A DNA stretch of 64,000 nucleotides, taken from the NCBI GenBank assembly GCA_963780345.1, contig CAWABU010000005.1, forward strand, positions 1-64,000, given 5' to 3'. Source of the stretch: PALSA-693 sp963780345 (GTDB lineage Bacteria > Actinomycetota > Acidimicrobiia > Acidimicrobiales > Palsa-688). The notes beneath the pieces were generated by a model that worked only from the letters and a program-made list of their open reading frames with translations, did no database searches and was not told where the DNA came from. A program made the position numbers and the translations under genes. Shown here one piece after another: positions 8,097 to 15,523 of this stretch; position 1 is the stretch's first letter; the number at the start of each line of letters is the position of its first letter.

Positions 8097-8172
8097 TGGA
8101 GCGGACGACGGGATTCGAACCCGCGACCCTCACCTTGGCAAGGTGATGCTCTACCAACTGAGCCACGTCCGC
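8097..8172 (-). tRNA. tRNA-Gly (anticodon GCC)
   Basis: Cloverleaf on the minus strand: acceptor GCGGACG/CGTCCGC, D-loop with CAGTTGGTAGAG, anticodon arm TCACC-TTGCCAA-GGTGA (anticodon GCC) and T-arm CGGGTTCGAATCCCG. The discriminator is U, usual for bacterial tRNA-Gly, and CCA is encoded in the DNA (8097-8099). Its 3' end faces the integrase and is the probable attB of the left element. Confidence 0.95.
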
Positions 8173-8216
8173 AGCGCGGACTAGCGTAGCAGAGTCGACC
8201 ATGACGTCCCCGGGCG

Positions 8217-8750
8217 TCACCCCGACCCGTGGATGGGCTCGATGCACAGCACGTGCGGATAGCGGACCCCGGGATACGGCAGCTCAACTCCCACGGTGTT
8301 GGCCGGGCAGAGGCCGCTGCCCGGGCTGCTGGGCATCACCGAGACCACCCGCACCGCCGCCGACGGAGAATTGCAGGGGACGGGGGTGGCGGAGTACTGG
8401 GGCCGCCCGCCAGCGATCCCTTTCTGCGGGAGGCACTTGTCGAGGAGGGCCGCCGTCGCCTTCGCCTCTTTATGGGACTGGCTGGCCGAGGGGCGGAGAC
8501 CCTGAATGGCGGCTACCGCCAGCGCCGCCACAATGAGTACGACGGGAATCAATCGCCAGCGGCTGCGCCAGGACGGCCGTTCCACTCCGCCGGCCCGGGC
8601 CGACTCTCCCCAGCCCGGCGGCAACGGCGGCGCGTCCACCCCGGGCGACCAGGTCACCCAGCGCTCGCCGTCGGCATCAAAGAAGCGGAGACGACCGTCG
8701 TCATCCCGTTGCCAGCGGATCCCCCGGTGGGTGGTTTCCTCGATGCTCAC
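8217..8750 (-). CDS. Membrane-anchored protein with N-terminal DUF2510-like segment
   Basis: 177 residues, function unknown. Residues 1-45 (GIRWQRDDDGRLRFFDADGE, then RWVTWSPG) resemble the short aromatic DUF2510-type motif of actinobacterial membrane proteins. One transmembrane helix follows (LIPVVLIVAALAVAAIQGL, about 65-85). The C-terminal 85 residues, predicted extracytoplasmic, have three or four Cys (KCLPQ, PCNSP, LCPAN, LCIEP) that could form disulfides. The start codon overlaps the fpg stop (ATGA), so it is co-translated with fpg, although no functional link is obvious. Confidence 0.6.
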   Translation of the reverse strand: MSIEETTHRGIRWQRDDDGRLRFFDADGERWVTWSPGVDAPPLPPGWGESARAGGVERPSWRSRWRLIPVVLIVAALAVAAIQGLRPSASQSHKEAKATAALLDKCLPQKGIAGGRPQYSATPVPCNSPSAAVRVVSVMPSSPGSGLCPANTVGVELPYPGVRYPHVLCIEPIHGSG

Positions 8751-9607
8751 TTGAGGAGACGCGAGAGTCGCCGATCGGCGAGCGGCTTACCCCCGGTCTG
8801 ACAGGTCGGGCAGTACTGCAGTGACTTGGTAGCAAACGACACCTGCCGGATGGTGTCCCCGCAGACCGGGCAGGGTTCGCCCGTCCGGCCGTGTACGGAG
8901 AGGCCGCTGCGTTTCTCCGCTTTCAGGCCTTTGGCCGGCAGGCCCAGTGACCGTACGACCGCGTCGCCGAGCACGCCGACCAGAGCCGTGTACAAGGCGG
9001 TCATCTCGGCCGCGTCGAGCTTGCCCGCCGCCTTGAACGGGGACAGCTTGGCACGATGCAATGCTTCGTCGGAGTAAGCGTTCCCGACTCCCGCGAGGAC
9101 GGATTGATCGGTGAGCACGGTCTTGATGTTGCCCGCCCGACCCTCCAGGAGGGCTCGAAGGTCCGCCTCGCCGAAGCCAGGGGCGAGTGGATCGGGCCCG
9201 AGCCGGGCCACCCCCTCGATGTCGGTCATCTCAGAAACGACCCACAGTGCCAGCCGCTTCTCCGTCCCCTGCTCGGTGACGTCGAAACCACCTCCGCCCG
9301 ACAGACCAACTCGCAGCGCCAGCGGACCTTTGCCGGGGCGGGCCCGAGCCGAGGGCGTGGCATCGCGCCATTGGATCCAGCCGCCCCGGGCCAGATGCAT
9401 GACCAGCCACCGCGTCCCGGCGTGCAAGCCGATGTACTTCCCCCGACGCGCCACCCCGGCAACCTTCTCGCCGCGTATCGAGTCGATAGGCGGGGTGTAG
9501 GTCTTCAGGGCGGACAGAGCCGCCACCTCGATCCGCTCAACTGTTTGGCCGGTGCACTTCTCGTCGAGAAAGCGGGTGAGGGCCTCGACCTCCGGTAGCT
9601 CTGGCAC
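8747..9607 (-). CDS. mutM: Formamidopyrimidine-DNA glycosylase (Fpg/Nei family)
   Basis: 286 residues. It removes oxidised purines such as 8-oxoguanine and cleaves the abasic site. The N-terminal MPELPEVEALTRFL supplies the catalytic Pro2 and Glu3, and Lys57 lies in ARRGKYIGL. The helix-two-turn-helix is in the centre (SVLAGVGNAYSDEALHRAKL). The C-terminal zinc finger CPVCGDTIRQ plus YCPTCQTGGK has all four Cys. It lies head to tail behind dut, 5 bp downstream of it, and overlaps the following membrane gene by 4 bp. The family also holds Nei-like enzymes, so substrate preference is not settled. Confidence 0.92.
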   Translation of the reverse strand: MPELPEVEALTRFLDEKCTGQTVERIEVAALSALKTYTPPIDSIRGEKVAGVARRGKYIGLHAGTRWLVMHLARGGWIQWRDATPSARARPGKGPLALRVGLSGGGGFDVTEQGTEKRLALWVVSEMTDIEGVARLGPDPLAPGFGEADLRALLEGRAGNIKTVLTDQSVLAGVGNAYSDEALHRAKLSPFKAAGKLDAAEMTALYTALVGVLGDAVVRSLGLPAKGLKAEKRSGLSVHGRTGEPCPVCGDTIRQVSFATKSLQYCPTCQTGGKPLADRRLSRLLK

Positions 9608-9612
9608 CGTGT

Positions 9613-10050
9613 CTACCGTCCGGTGTGGCCGAAGCCGCCATGACTGCGATCCGACACCGGCAGGTCCCCCACCCGCTGGAACGACACCTGTTCCACCCGT
9701 TGCACCACCAGCTGGGCGATGCGGTCGCCGCGCCGAATCTCGAAATCGCTGGACGGATCGGTGTTGATGACGATCACCGATATCTCGTCCCGGTAGCCGG
9801 CATCGATGAGACCCGGGCTGTTCGCCACCGTGATCCCGTGGCGCCAGGCCAGCCCGCTCCGGGGCTGGACGAATCCGGCGTAGCCCTCGGGAATCGCCAT
9901 CCGCACCCCCGTCGGGACCAGGGCCCGGCCGCCTCCCGCCGGAACCACCGCGCCGGTGCGCGCCACCAGGTCCGCGCCGGCATCCCCGGCTCGCGCGTAC
10001 TGCGGTGGGCGCAGGTCGTCATCGACGAACACCGTAGGGATCTCGAGCAC
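9613..10050 (-). CDS. dut: dUTP diphosphatase (dUTPase)
   Basis: Hydrolyses dUTP to dUMP and pyrophosphate, keeping uracil out of DNA and feeding dTMP synthesis. All five trimeric dUTPase motifs are present: RAGDAGADL, QPRSGLA, GLIDAGYRDEI, RIAQLVV and the C-terminal Gly-rich HGGFGHTGR. The GTG at 10050 gives the usual start LEIPTVFVDDDL; an upstream ATG at 10083 would add 11 unusual residues. It is followed at once by fpg, giving a nucleotide-sanitation and base-repair pair. Confidence 0.93.
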   Translation of the reverse strand: MLEIPTVFVDDDLRPPQYARAGDAGADLVARTGAVVPAGGGRALVPTGVRMAIPEGYAGFVQPRSGLAWRHGITVANSPGLIDAGYRDEISVIVINTDPSSDFEIRRGDRIAQLVVQRVEQVSFQRVGDLPVSDRSHGGFGHTGR

Positions 10051-10116
10051 CCCCCCAAGGTACCGACCCCGGCTCGCCCGCATTGGTGCGGTAGCGGTCC
10101 GCTAACTTCGCCGTTG

Positions 10117-10656
10117 GTGCTGGCCTGGATGGATCTCGAGATGACCGGACTGGATCCCGGGCGCCACATCATCGTGGAGATCGCCACGCTCATCACCGAC
10201 GACGATCTGGAGATCGTCGCCGAAGGCCCCGACATTGTCGTCGCCGCGTCGGAGGCCGAACTCGGCGGGATGGACGAAGTCGTTCGGGCCATGCACACCC
10301 GTAGTGGCCTGCTCGATGCCGTGCACGGGTCCACCGTCAGCCTGCAGCAGGCCGGAGCGACCACCCTGGCCTTCCTCCGCCAGCACATTCCCCTGCCCGG
10401 TACCGTGCCGCTCTGCGGGAACTCCATCGGCACCGACCGCCGCTTCCTGGCCGCGTGGCTCCCGGAGATCGATAACTACCTGCACTACCGGTCGATCGAC
10501 GTATCGACGGTCAAAGAGCTGGCCCGGCGCTGGTATCCCGAGGCCTTCGACCATGGACCGAAGAAGGCCGGCACCCACCGGGCCCTCGGCGACATTCTCG
10601 AGAGCATCGGGGAGCTCCGGTATTACCGGGACACGATCTTCCGGCCACTGACCTGA
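10117..10656 (+). CDS. orn: Oligoribonuclease
   Basis: 179 residues. A 3'-to-5' exonuclease of the DEDDh group that degrades two- to five-base RNAs, and linear dinucleotides from cyclic-di-GMP. The motifs are LAWMDLEMTGLDP (Asp, Glu), GNSIGTDRRFL, and HRALGDILESI with the general-base His. The C-terminus YYRDTIFRPL is typical of the family. The start is taken as GTG 10117, directly before LAWMDLE; the longer open frame upstream runs antisense to dut and is not coding. It is transcribed divergently from dut, with 66 bp between the starts. Confidence 0.93.
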   Translation: MLAWMDLEMTGLDPGRHIIVEIATLITDDDLEIVAEGPDIVVAASEAELGGMDEVVRAMHTRSGLLDAVHGSTVSLQQAGATTLAFLRQHIPLPGTVPLCGNSIGTDRRFLAAWLPEIDNYLHYRSIDVSTVKELARRWYPEAFDHGPKKAGTHRALGDILESIGELRYYRDTIFRPLT

Positions 10657-10801
10657 GGTACCGGTGACCGGAGGTATCTGAAAGGGGGCTGAACACCTCC
10701 TGAAAGTGTCCAAGGGCCCTGGCGCCCACCGGACAGGCATGGCACCATGATTCCGACGGGCCGGCGCACCATCCACGGCCGGCCCGGGCAGGGAGGTTCT
10801 C

Positions 10802-11143
10802 GTGAGCGAACCGCAGGCAAGTGGACCGGCGCTCAAGACGACGGAGCCCGTCGCCGAACTCGAGCCCGACCACCGGCGCCGCACCACGCGACAGGCGCGT
10901 CACACCGCCAGGGCGACGTTGCACGCCCTGACCGGAGATGATGATGGGCTGGAGGATGCAGATCTGCTCTGCCCCCAGCCCCGGCATGACGTGGGACGCA
11001 AGTCGTCATCGAAGCCGCGGCGCGACCCCAAGCCCGGTCGGCGACCCGGGTTCAAGGTCTGGAAGACCCCATTCTGGAAGCGCCGCCGCGCCATGTGGGC
11101 AGCCAGGAACGCCGCCGCCCGGCGGCTGGCCGAAGAGGACTGA
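10802..11143 (+). CDS. Small basic hypothetical protein
   Basis: 113 residues, strongly basic at the C-terminus (RKSSSKPRRDPKPGRRPGFK, then WKTPFWKRRRAMWAARNAAA), with an acidic patch GDDDGLEDADLL in the middle. No domain is recognised. A basic tail with Trp suggests nucleic-acid or membrane association, which is inference. GTG 10802 follows GGGAGG at a proper distance. The codon pattern suits a real gene. It ends 12 bp from the 3' end of msrB on the opposite strand. Confidence 0.55.
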   Translation: MSEPQASGPALKTTEPVAELEPDHRRRTTRQARHTARATLHALTGDDDGLEDADLLCPQPRHDVGRKSSSKPRRDPKPGRRPGFKVWKTPFWKRRRAMWAARNAAARRLAEED

Positions 11144-11154
11144 GCCCTACCGGG

Positions 11155-11553
11155 TCAGTCCCGGGGCTCGAACTCGAGCGCCAGCGAGTTCATGCAATAG
11201 CGCTGTCCGGTCGGGCGGGGGCCGTCCGGGAACACGTGGCCAAGGTGGCCGCCGCACTGGCGGCAGCGGACTTCGGTGCGGACCATGCCATGGGCGCGAT
11301 CCTCGATCAGCTCGACCGCTTCCTCGACCGCCGGCTGGTAGAAGCTCGGCCAACCGCTGCCGGACTCGAACTTGGTCTCGGCGTCAAAGAGGACGGCACC
11401 GCAGCCGGCGCACCGGTAGGTGCCGTCGTCGTGGTTGTGAACGTACTTTCCCGACCACGGGCGTTCGGTGCCCGCCCGACGCAGAACCTGGTACTGATCC
11501 GGACTCAGCTGAGCCCGCCACTCCTCGTCTGATTTGGTGATCTCAGATGACAT
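11155..11553 (-). CDS. msrB: Peptide-methionine (R)-S-oxide reductase MsrB
   Basis: 132 residues. Reduces the R-isomer of methionine sulfoxide in proteins. Zinc-binding Cys48, Cys51 (CAGC), Cys97 and Cys100 (CRQC) and the catalytic Cys120 in RYCMNS are all present, as are the substrate-binding SGSGWPSF and GHVFPDGP. The start at ATG 11553 gives MSSEITKSDEEW, usual for the family; a start further upstream at 11574 is possible. No MsrA is fused or adjacent. Cytoplasmic: no signal peptide. Confidence 0.94.
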   Translation of the reverse strand: MSSEITKSDEEWRAQLSPDQYQVLRRAGTERPWSGKYVHNHDDGTYRCAGCGAVLFDAETKFESGSGWPSFYQPAVEEAVELIEDRAHGMVRTEVRCRQCGGHLGHVFPDGPRPTGQRYCMNSLALEFEPRD

Positions 11554-11578
11554 AGAGACAGGGTACGGCGCCAAGTCC

Positions 11579-12088
11579 CTAGACCAGCGCGGGGAACGAC
11601 ACCCCCACCCCGCCCCGCGTGGATCCCCCGTACCGGGCCTTCTCCGCGGCCAGGTCGAGCGGCGCAGTCATGGGCGTCACCTCCGCGGGCAGCCGGTCGG
11701 CCGGCACCAGCCAGCACACTTCGAACTCCAACCCGTCGGGATCGTGGGCGTAGAGGGCCTTGGTGGTTCCGTGGTCCGAAGCCCCGACCAGGGCTCCGGC
11801 TTGGCGCAGCTTGGCGGCGAGCCGGTCGAGCTCGTCGAGGGTGTCCACCTCCCAGGCCAGGTGATAGAGGCCGACGGTGGAGCGCCCGGCACCGGACGGG
11901 CCGGCCTGGGATCCAATCTGAAACACGCCGAGGTCGTGGTCGTTTTGACTGGCGGGGGCCTGGAGGAAGGCCGCCTGTCCGGGTATCTCCATCTTGACCC
12001 TGAAGTCGAGGAGGTCCCGATAGAACTCGACCGTGCGCGCCACGTCGCGCACGTACAGCACTGCGTGGTTCATCCGGGTGATGGGCAT
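11579..12088 (-). CDS. VOC/glyoxalase family metalloenzyme (catechol-2,3-dioxygenase-like)
   Basis: Two betaalphabetabetabeta modules of the vicinal-oxygen-chelate fold. The first begins MNHAVLYVRDVARTVEFYRD and the second has LYHLAWEVDTLDEL. Metal ligands are probably His in MNHAV, His in YHLAW and Glu in LEFEVCW. The closest remembered matches are CatE-type proteins of unknown substrate, so extradiol dioxygenase activity should not be assumed. The start is ATG 12088; TTG 12094 is also possible. It ends 25 bp from the msrB start region and may be co-transcribed with it. Confidence 0.8.
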   Translation of the reverse strand: MPITRMNHAVLYVRDVARTVEFYRDLLDFRVKMEIPGQAAFLQAPASQNDHDLGVFQIGSQAGPSGAGRSTVGLYHLAWEVDTLDELDRLAAKLRQAGALVGASDHGTTKALYAHDPDGLEFEVCWLVPADRLPAEVTPMTAPLDLAAEKARYGGSTRGGVGVSFPALV

Positions 12089-12118
12089 AACCAAAGAGTA
12101 CGGATCTGGGCGCCTCTA

Positions 12119-12163
12119 GTGGGCCGGCGAGCTTCCGGCGTCGGGTCTGTGGCCGGCCCGCTA
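12119..12163. repeat. Dispersed palindromic repeat, family 1, copy A
   Basis: GTGGGCCGGC, then GAGCTTCCGGCGTCGGGT, then GGCCGGCCCGCTAG. The outer GGGCCGGC/GCCGGCCC arms are perfect 8-bp inverted repeats. The inner part matches the repeats at 42.3 and 42.6 kb (there GAGTTTCCGGCGTCGAGTTT). It sits at the nrdJ stop codon, so it may serve as a terminator or 3'-end stem. Confidence 0.55.
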
Positions 12164-14992
12164 GGAACACCCGCTGGTCGTGCCGCAAGAGGGGCAGGCG
12201 TGGCAGGTGCCCGAACGGATCATCTGGACGCCGCACTGGAAGCAGTACGGGGCGTCCGACTCCGCGGTCATCGGCAGGGTGACGTCGACCGATGCCGTCC
12301 GGTCGGCATTGGCGGCCGCCGGCACGGGGTCTTCGCGCATCCGATCGACCTCCACCACCGGCCAGCTGGGCGTGACCGCCTCCTCGACGCCCGGCAGCGT
12401 GGGCTGAGTGCGCTCCGTCGTGGTCAGCACGCCGAGCTCGGATCGCTCCTCGAGGGACAGGTAGTCGACGGCCAGCCGGCGGAAGATGTAGTCGACCAGG
12501 GACTGCGCGATCCGCAGGTCGGGATCGTCGGTCATGCCCGCCGGCTCGAACCGCATGTTGGTGTACTTCTTGACGTAGGTGGCCAATGGCACACCGTGCT
12601 GGAGGCCCAGGCTCACGGCAATCGCGAACGCGTCCATGATGCCGGCCAGGGTGGAGCCCTGCTTCGACACCTTCATGAACACCTCACCCGGTCGGCCGTC
12701 CTCGTACTCGCCGACGGTCACGTACCCCTCGCAGTCCGCGACCCGAAAGGCGAAGGTCATCGATGCCCGTTTGCGCGGCAGGCGCTCACGGATGGGCTGT
12801 TTGACCACCACGGTCTGGCGCTGCAGGGCCCGCTCCAACTCGGCCACCTTTACGGCCAGCTCGGCGTCGTGGGCCTCGGCCGCCGAGACGTTCGGGTCGG
12901 CTGCGGTCTTGCGGGCACTGGCCAGCGGTTGGGCCACCTTGCAGTTGTCACGGTAGATGGCGACGGCCTTCAACCCCAGCTTCCAGGCGTCGATGTGAAG
13001 TTGCTCTACGTCGTCGACGGTGACGTCCTCGGGCATATTGACCGTCTTGGAAATGGCACCAGAGACAAAAGGTTGGACGGCGGCCACCATGCGAACGTGA
13101 CCCTGATAGTGAATGGGGTTATCGCCCATCGAGCAGGCAAAGACGGGCAGGTGTGGGGCCGCCAGATCCGGGGCACCGACGATCGTCTTGTGTTCATCGA
13201 TATAGGCGAGGATGGCAGCAATCTGGTCAGGCCGGTAGCCCAGCCGGGTCAGGGCCCGGGGCACGGTGCGATTAACGATCGCCATCATCCCGCCGCCGAC
13301 CAGCTTCTTCATTTTCACCAGACCGAGGTCCGGCTCGATACCGGTCGTGTCGCAATCCATGAGCAGACCGATGGTCCCGGTTGGCGCCAGCACGCTGGCC
13401 TGGGCATTGCGCACCCCGTACTGCTCGCCGTACTCGACCGCCATATCCCATGCCTCCTGGGCGGCCGATAGCACCTCTGTTGGCACCAGCTCCTCGTCGA
13501 TGAGGGCGGCCGCATCGCGGTGCATGCGCAGCACGTTGAGCGTGGGCTCCCGGTTTTCCTGATAGCCGGCGAATGGGCCCATACGGGCGGCCAGTCGGGC
13601 CGAGGTGGCGTAGGAGTAACCGGTCAGGAGGGCGGTGATGGCGGCCGCCCAGGCCCGGCCTCCGTCTGAGTCGTACGGCAGGCCCTCGGCCATCAACAGG
13701 GCACCGAGATTGGCGTAGCCGATACCGAGCTGACGAAAGCGGCGGGAGTTCTCGGCGATCTTCTCCGTCGGGTAGTCCGCATTGCCGACGAGGATCTCCT
13801 GGGCGGTGAAGACCATCTCCGTCGCAGCCCGAAACCCGGCGACGTCAAACCGGCCATTCTCGTCGAGATAGGTCAAAAGGTTGAGACTGGCCAGATTGCA
13901 GGCCGAGTTATCGATGTGAAGGTATTCGCTGCAGGGATTGCTGCCATTGATGCGGCCGGTATTTGGCGCGGTGTGCCACTTGTTGATCGTGGTGTCGAAC
14001 TGCAGCCCGGGGTCGGCGCACTCCCAGGCCGCCTTGGCAATCTGGTGGAACAGGGCCCGGGCCGGCATGGTCTGCACCACGTCGCCGGTGGTGACGGCCC
14101 GGAGCTCCCAGGCCGCGTCGGCCAGCACCGCCCGCATGAAGTCGTCGGTGAGCCGAACCGAGTTGTTGGCGTTCTGGTACTGAATCGAGTGGCTGTCCTT
14201 GCCATCGAGATCCATATCGAAGCCGGCGTCGCGGAGCGCCCGGGCCTTGCGCTCCTCGATGGCTTTGCACCAGATGAAGTCCTCGATGTCCGGATGGTCG
14301 CCGTTGAGGATGACCATCTTGGCGGCCCGCCGGGTCTTGCCCCCGGATTTGATGGTCCCCGCCGACGCGTCGGCGCCGCGCATGAAGCTGACCGGGCCTG
14401 ATGCGGTCCCCCCACCTCGCAGGCCTTCCTTGGAAGACCGGATTCGGGACAGATTGACCCCCGCACCCGATCCGCCTTTGAAGATGGTGCCTTCCTCCGT
14501 GTACCAGTTGAGGATGGAGTCCATCGAATCGTCGACGGCGAGTATGAAGCAGGCCGAGGCTTGCTGCGGCACCCCGGCGACCCCGATGTTGAACCACACC
14601 GGCGAGTTGAACGCCGCCTTCTGATGGATGATCAGATACTTGAGCTCCGCTCGGAAGGTCTCGGCCTCGACGTCGTCGACGAAGTACCCGTCCTTTTGCC
14701 CCCAGCCGGTGATGGTGTCCACCACCCGGTCGGCCACCTGCTTGAGCGACCACTCGCGCTCCCGGGCGCCAAGGGTGCCGCGGAAGTACTTCTGAGCCAG
14801 GATGTTGGTGGCGTTGAGGCTCCATCCGGCCGGCACCTCGACGCCTACCTGCTCGAAGACCACCGCCCCGCTGGTGTAGTTGACGATCCGGGCGTCGCGC
14901 CGTTCCCACTCCACCGTGTCGTAGGGATCCTGTCCCGGTACGGTGAACTGCCGTCGGATGCCGATGCCGGTCCGCTCGGGGGCCATAGCCAT
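12161..14992 (-). CDS. nrdJ: Vitamin B12-dependent ribonucleoside-diphosphate reductase (class II)
   Basis: 943 residues. Converts ribonucleotides to deoxyribonucleotides using adenosylcobalamin, so it works with or without oxygen. Key parts: the active-site Cys region ASACFILAVDDSMDSI, GGSGAGVNLSRIRSS, the catalytic NPCSEYLHIDNSACNLASLN, and the loop APTGTIGLLMDCDTTGIEPD. The C-terminal YCFQCGVQMIRSGTCHACPS, then CGTTSGC, supplies redox Cys pairs. ATG 14992 was chosen because AGGAGG stands 8 nt upstream, and the next Met is two codons in. No intein and no class I genes are visible here. Divergent glpK starts 530 bp upstream. Confidence 0.95.
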   Translation of the reverse strand: MAMAPERTGIGIRRQFTVPGQDPYDTVEWERRDARIVNYTSGAVVFEQVGVEVPAGWSLNATNILAQKYFRGTLGAREREWSLKQVADRVVDTITGWGQKDGYFVDDVEAETFRAELKYLIIHQKAAFNSPVWFNIGVAGVPQQASACFILAVDDSMDSILNWYTEEGTIFKGGSGAGVNLSRIRSSKEGLRGGGTASGPVSFMRGADASAGTIKSGGKTRRAAKMVILNGDHPDIEDFIWCKAIEERKARALRDAGFDMDLDGKDSHSIQYQNANNSVRLTDDFMRAVLADAAWELRAVTTGDVVQTMPARALFHQIAKAAWECADPGLQFDTTINKWHTAPNTGRINGSNPCSEYLHIDNSACNLASLNLLTYLDENGRFDVAGFRAATEMVFTAQEILVGNADYPTEKIAENSRRFRQLGIGYANLGALLMAEGLPYDSDGGRAWAAAITALLTGYSYATSARLAARMGPFAGYQENREPTLNVLRMHRDAAALIDEELVPTEVLSAAQEAWDMAVEYGEQYGVRNAQASVLAPTGTIGLLMDCDTTGIEPDLGLVKMKKLVGGGMMAIVNRTVPRALTRLGYRPDQIAAILAYIDEHKTIVGAPDLAAPHLPVFACSMGDNPIHYQGHVRMVAAVQPFVSGAISKTVNMPEDVTVDDVEQLHIDAWKLGLKAVAIYRDNCKVAQPLASARKTAADPNVSAAEAHDAELAVKVAELERALQRQTVVVKQPIRERLPRKRASMTFAFRVADCEGYVTVGEYEDGRPGEVFMKVSKQGSTLAGIMDAFAIAVSLGLQHGVPLATYVKKYTNMRFEPAGMTDDPDLRIAQSLVDYIFRRLAVDYLSLEERSELGVLTTTERTQPTLPGVEEAVTPSWPVVEVDRMREDPVPAAANADRTASVDVTLPMTAESDAPYCFQCGVQMIRSGTCHACPSCGTTSGCS

Positions 14993-15523
14993 CCCGATTA
15001 CCTCCTGAAGTCTTGGTACCACTACGGGTTGTGGTCGACGGCCAGGTTGAGGGCCCAGAACCACAAGATGAGGACCAAATTACATCACCGTAGTTCCACC
15101 GGTGTCAACCGTCTGGCTCGGGAAAAAGTGCTGGTCAAGGACTGCTCGCGAAGGTTTGCATTCTGGTTGCGGATAGCCTTGGCCCGGGAGTCACGATCCG
15201 TTCGCCGCCGCGAGTGGGACCGGCGACAAGCATGGCCGGGCTGACGCCACCAGATGTTCCTGTGCATTACCTGCGGAAAGTCACCGACTTTTCCACAACG
15301 GGCCGGTTTTGCCGACCTCGGCTGCCCAAAAAATTTCAATTTTGGGGTTATGCCCGTGCTCCTCAGGGGTAGAGTCAATTGGAGCCGCCGAAGCTGCCCC
15401 CTCGGCGGTCAGAACCCTGGCGCCGGCCCCCTTGTCCCCGCCCCTTCGACGGGGGGCCGCGCCGGGGATACTCCCATCGGAGATCCTCACCGGCGTCGAA
15501 GGGCCAACTAGGGTCTGCTTCTC
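14993..15523. other. Divergent intergenic region nrdJ / glpK
   Basis: Holds the nrdJ ribosome site (CCTCCT at 15001-15006, minus strand). Upstream is a small inverted repeat, ACCAC/GTGGT, around 15025. A notably AT-rich patch at 15325-15350 is a likely promoter area. No cobalamin riboswitch or clear NrdR-box pair was recognised. The open frame 15085-15378 on the minus strand looks like chance. Confidence 0.45.

Noticed and set aside
9625..10116. Long plus-strand frame leading into orn
   Set aside because: It is antisense to dut; conserved oligoribonuclease sequence begins only at GTG 10117.
11534..13471. 645-codon plus-strand frame opposite nrdJ
   Set aside because: High-GC antisense shadow of a well-conserved reductase gene; no domain in translation.
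15285..15300. DnaA-box-like TTTTCCACA
   Set aside because: A single copy; no cluster or AT-rich unwinding region that would support an origin.
15085..15378. Open frame upstream of nrdJ
   Set aside because: Arg/Ser-rich composition, no family resemblance, lies in the divergent promoter region.
14993..15523. Cobalamin riboswitch or NrdR boxes before nrdJ
   Set aside because: No B12-box or paired NrdR consensus could be recognised; only a 5-bp inverted repeat is present.
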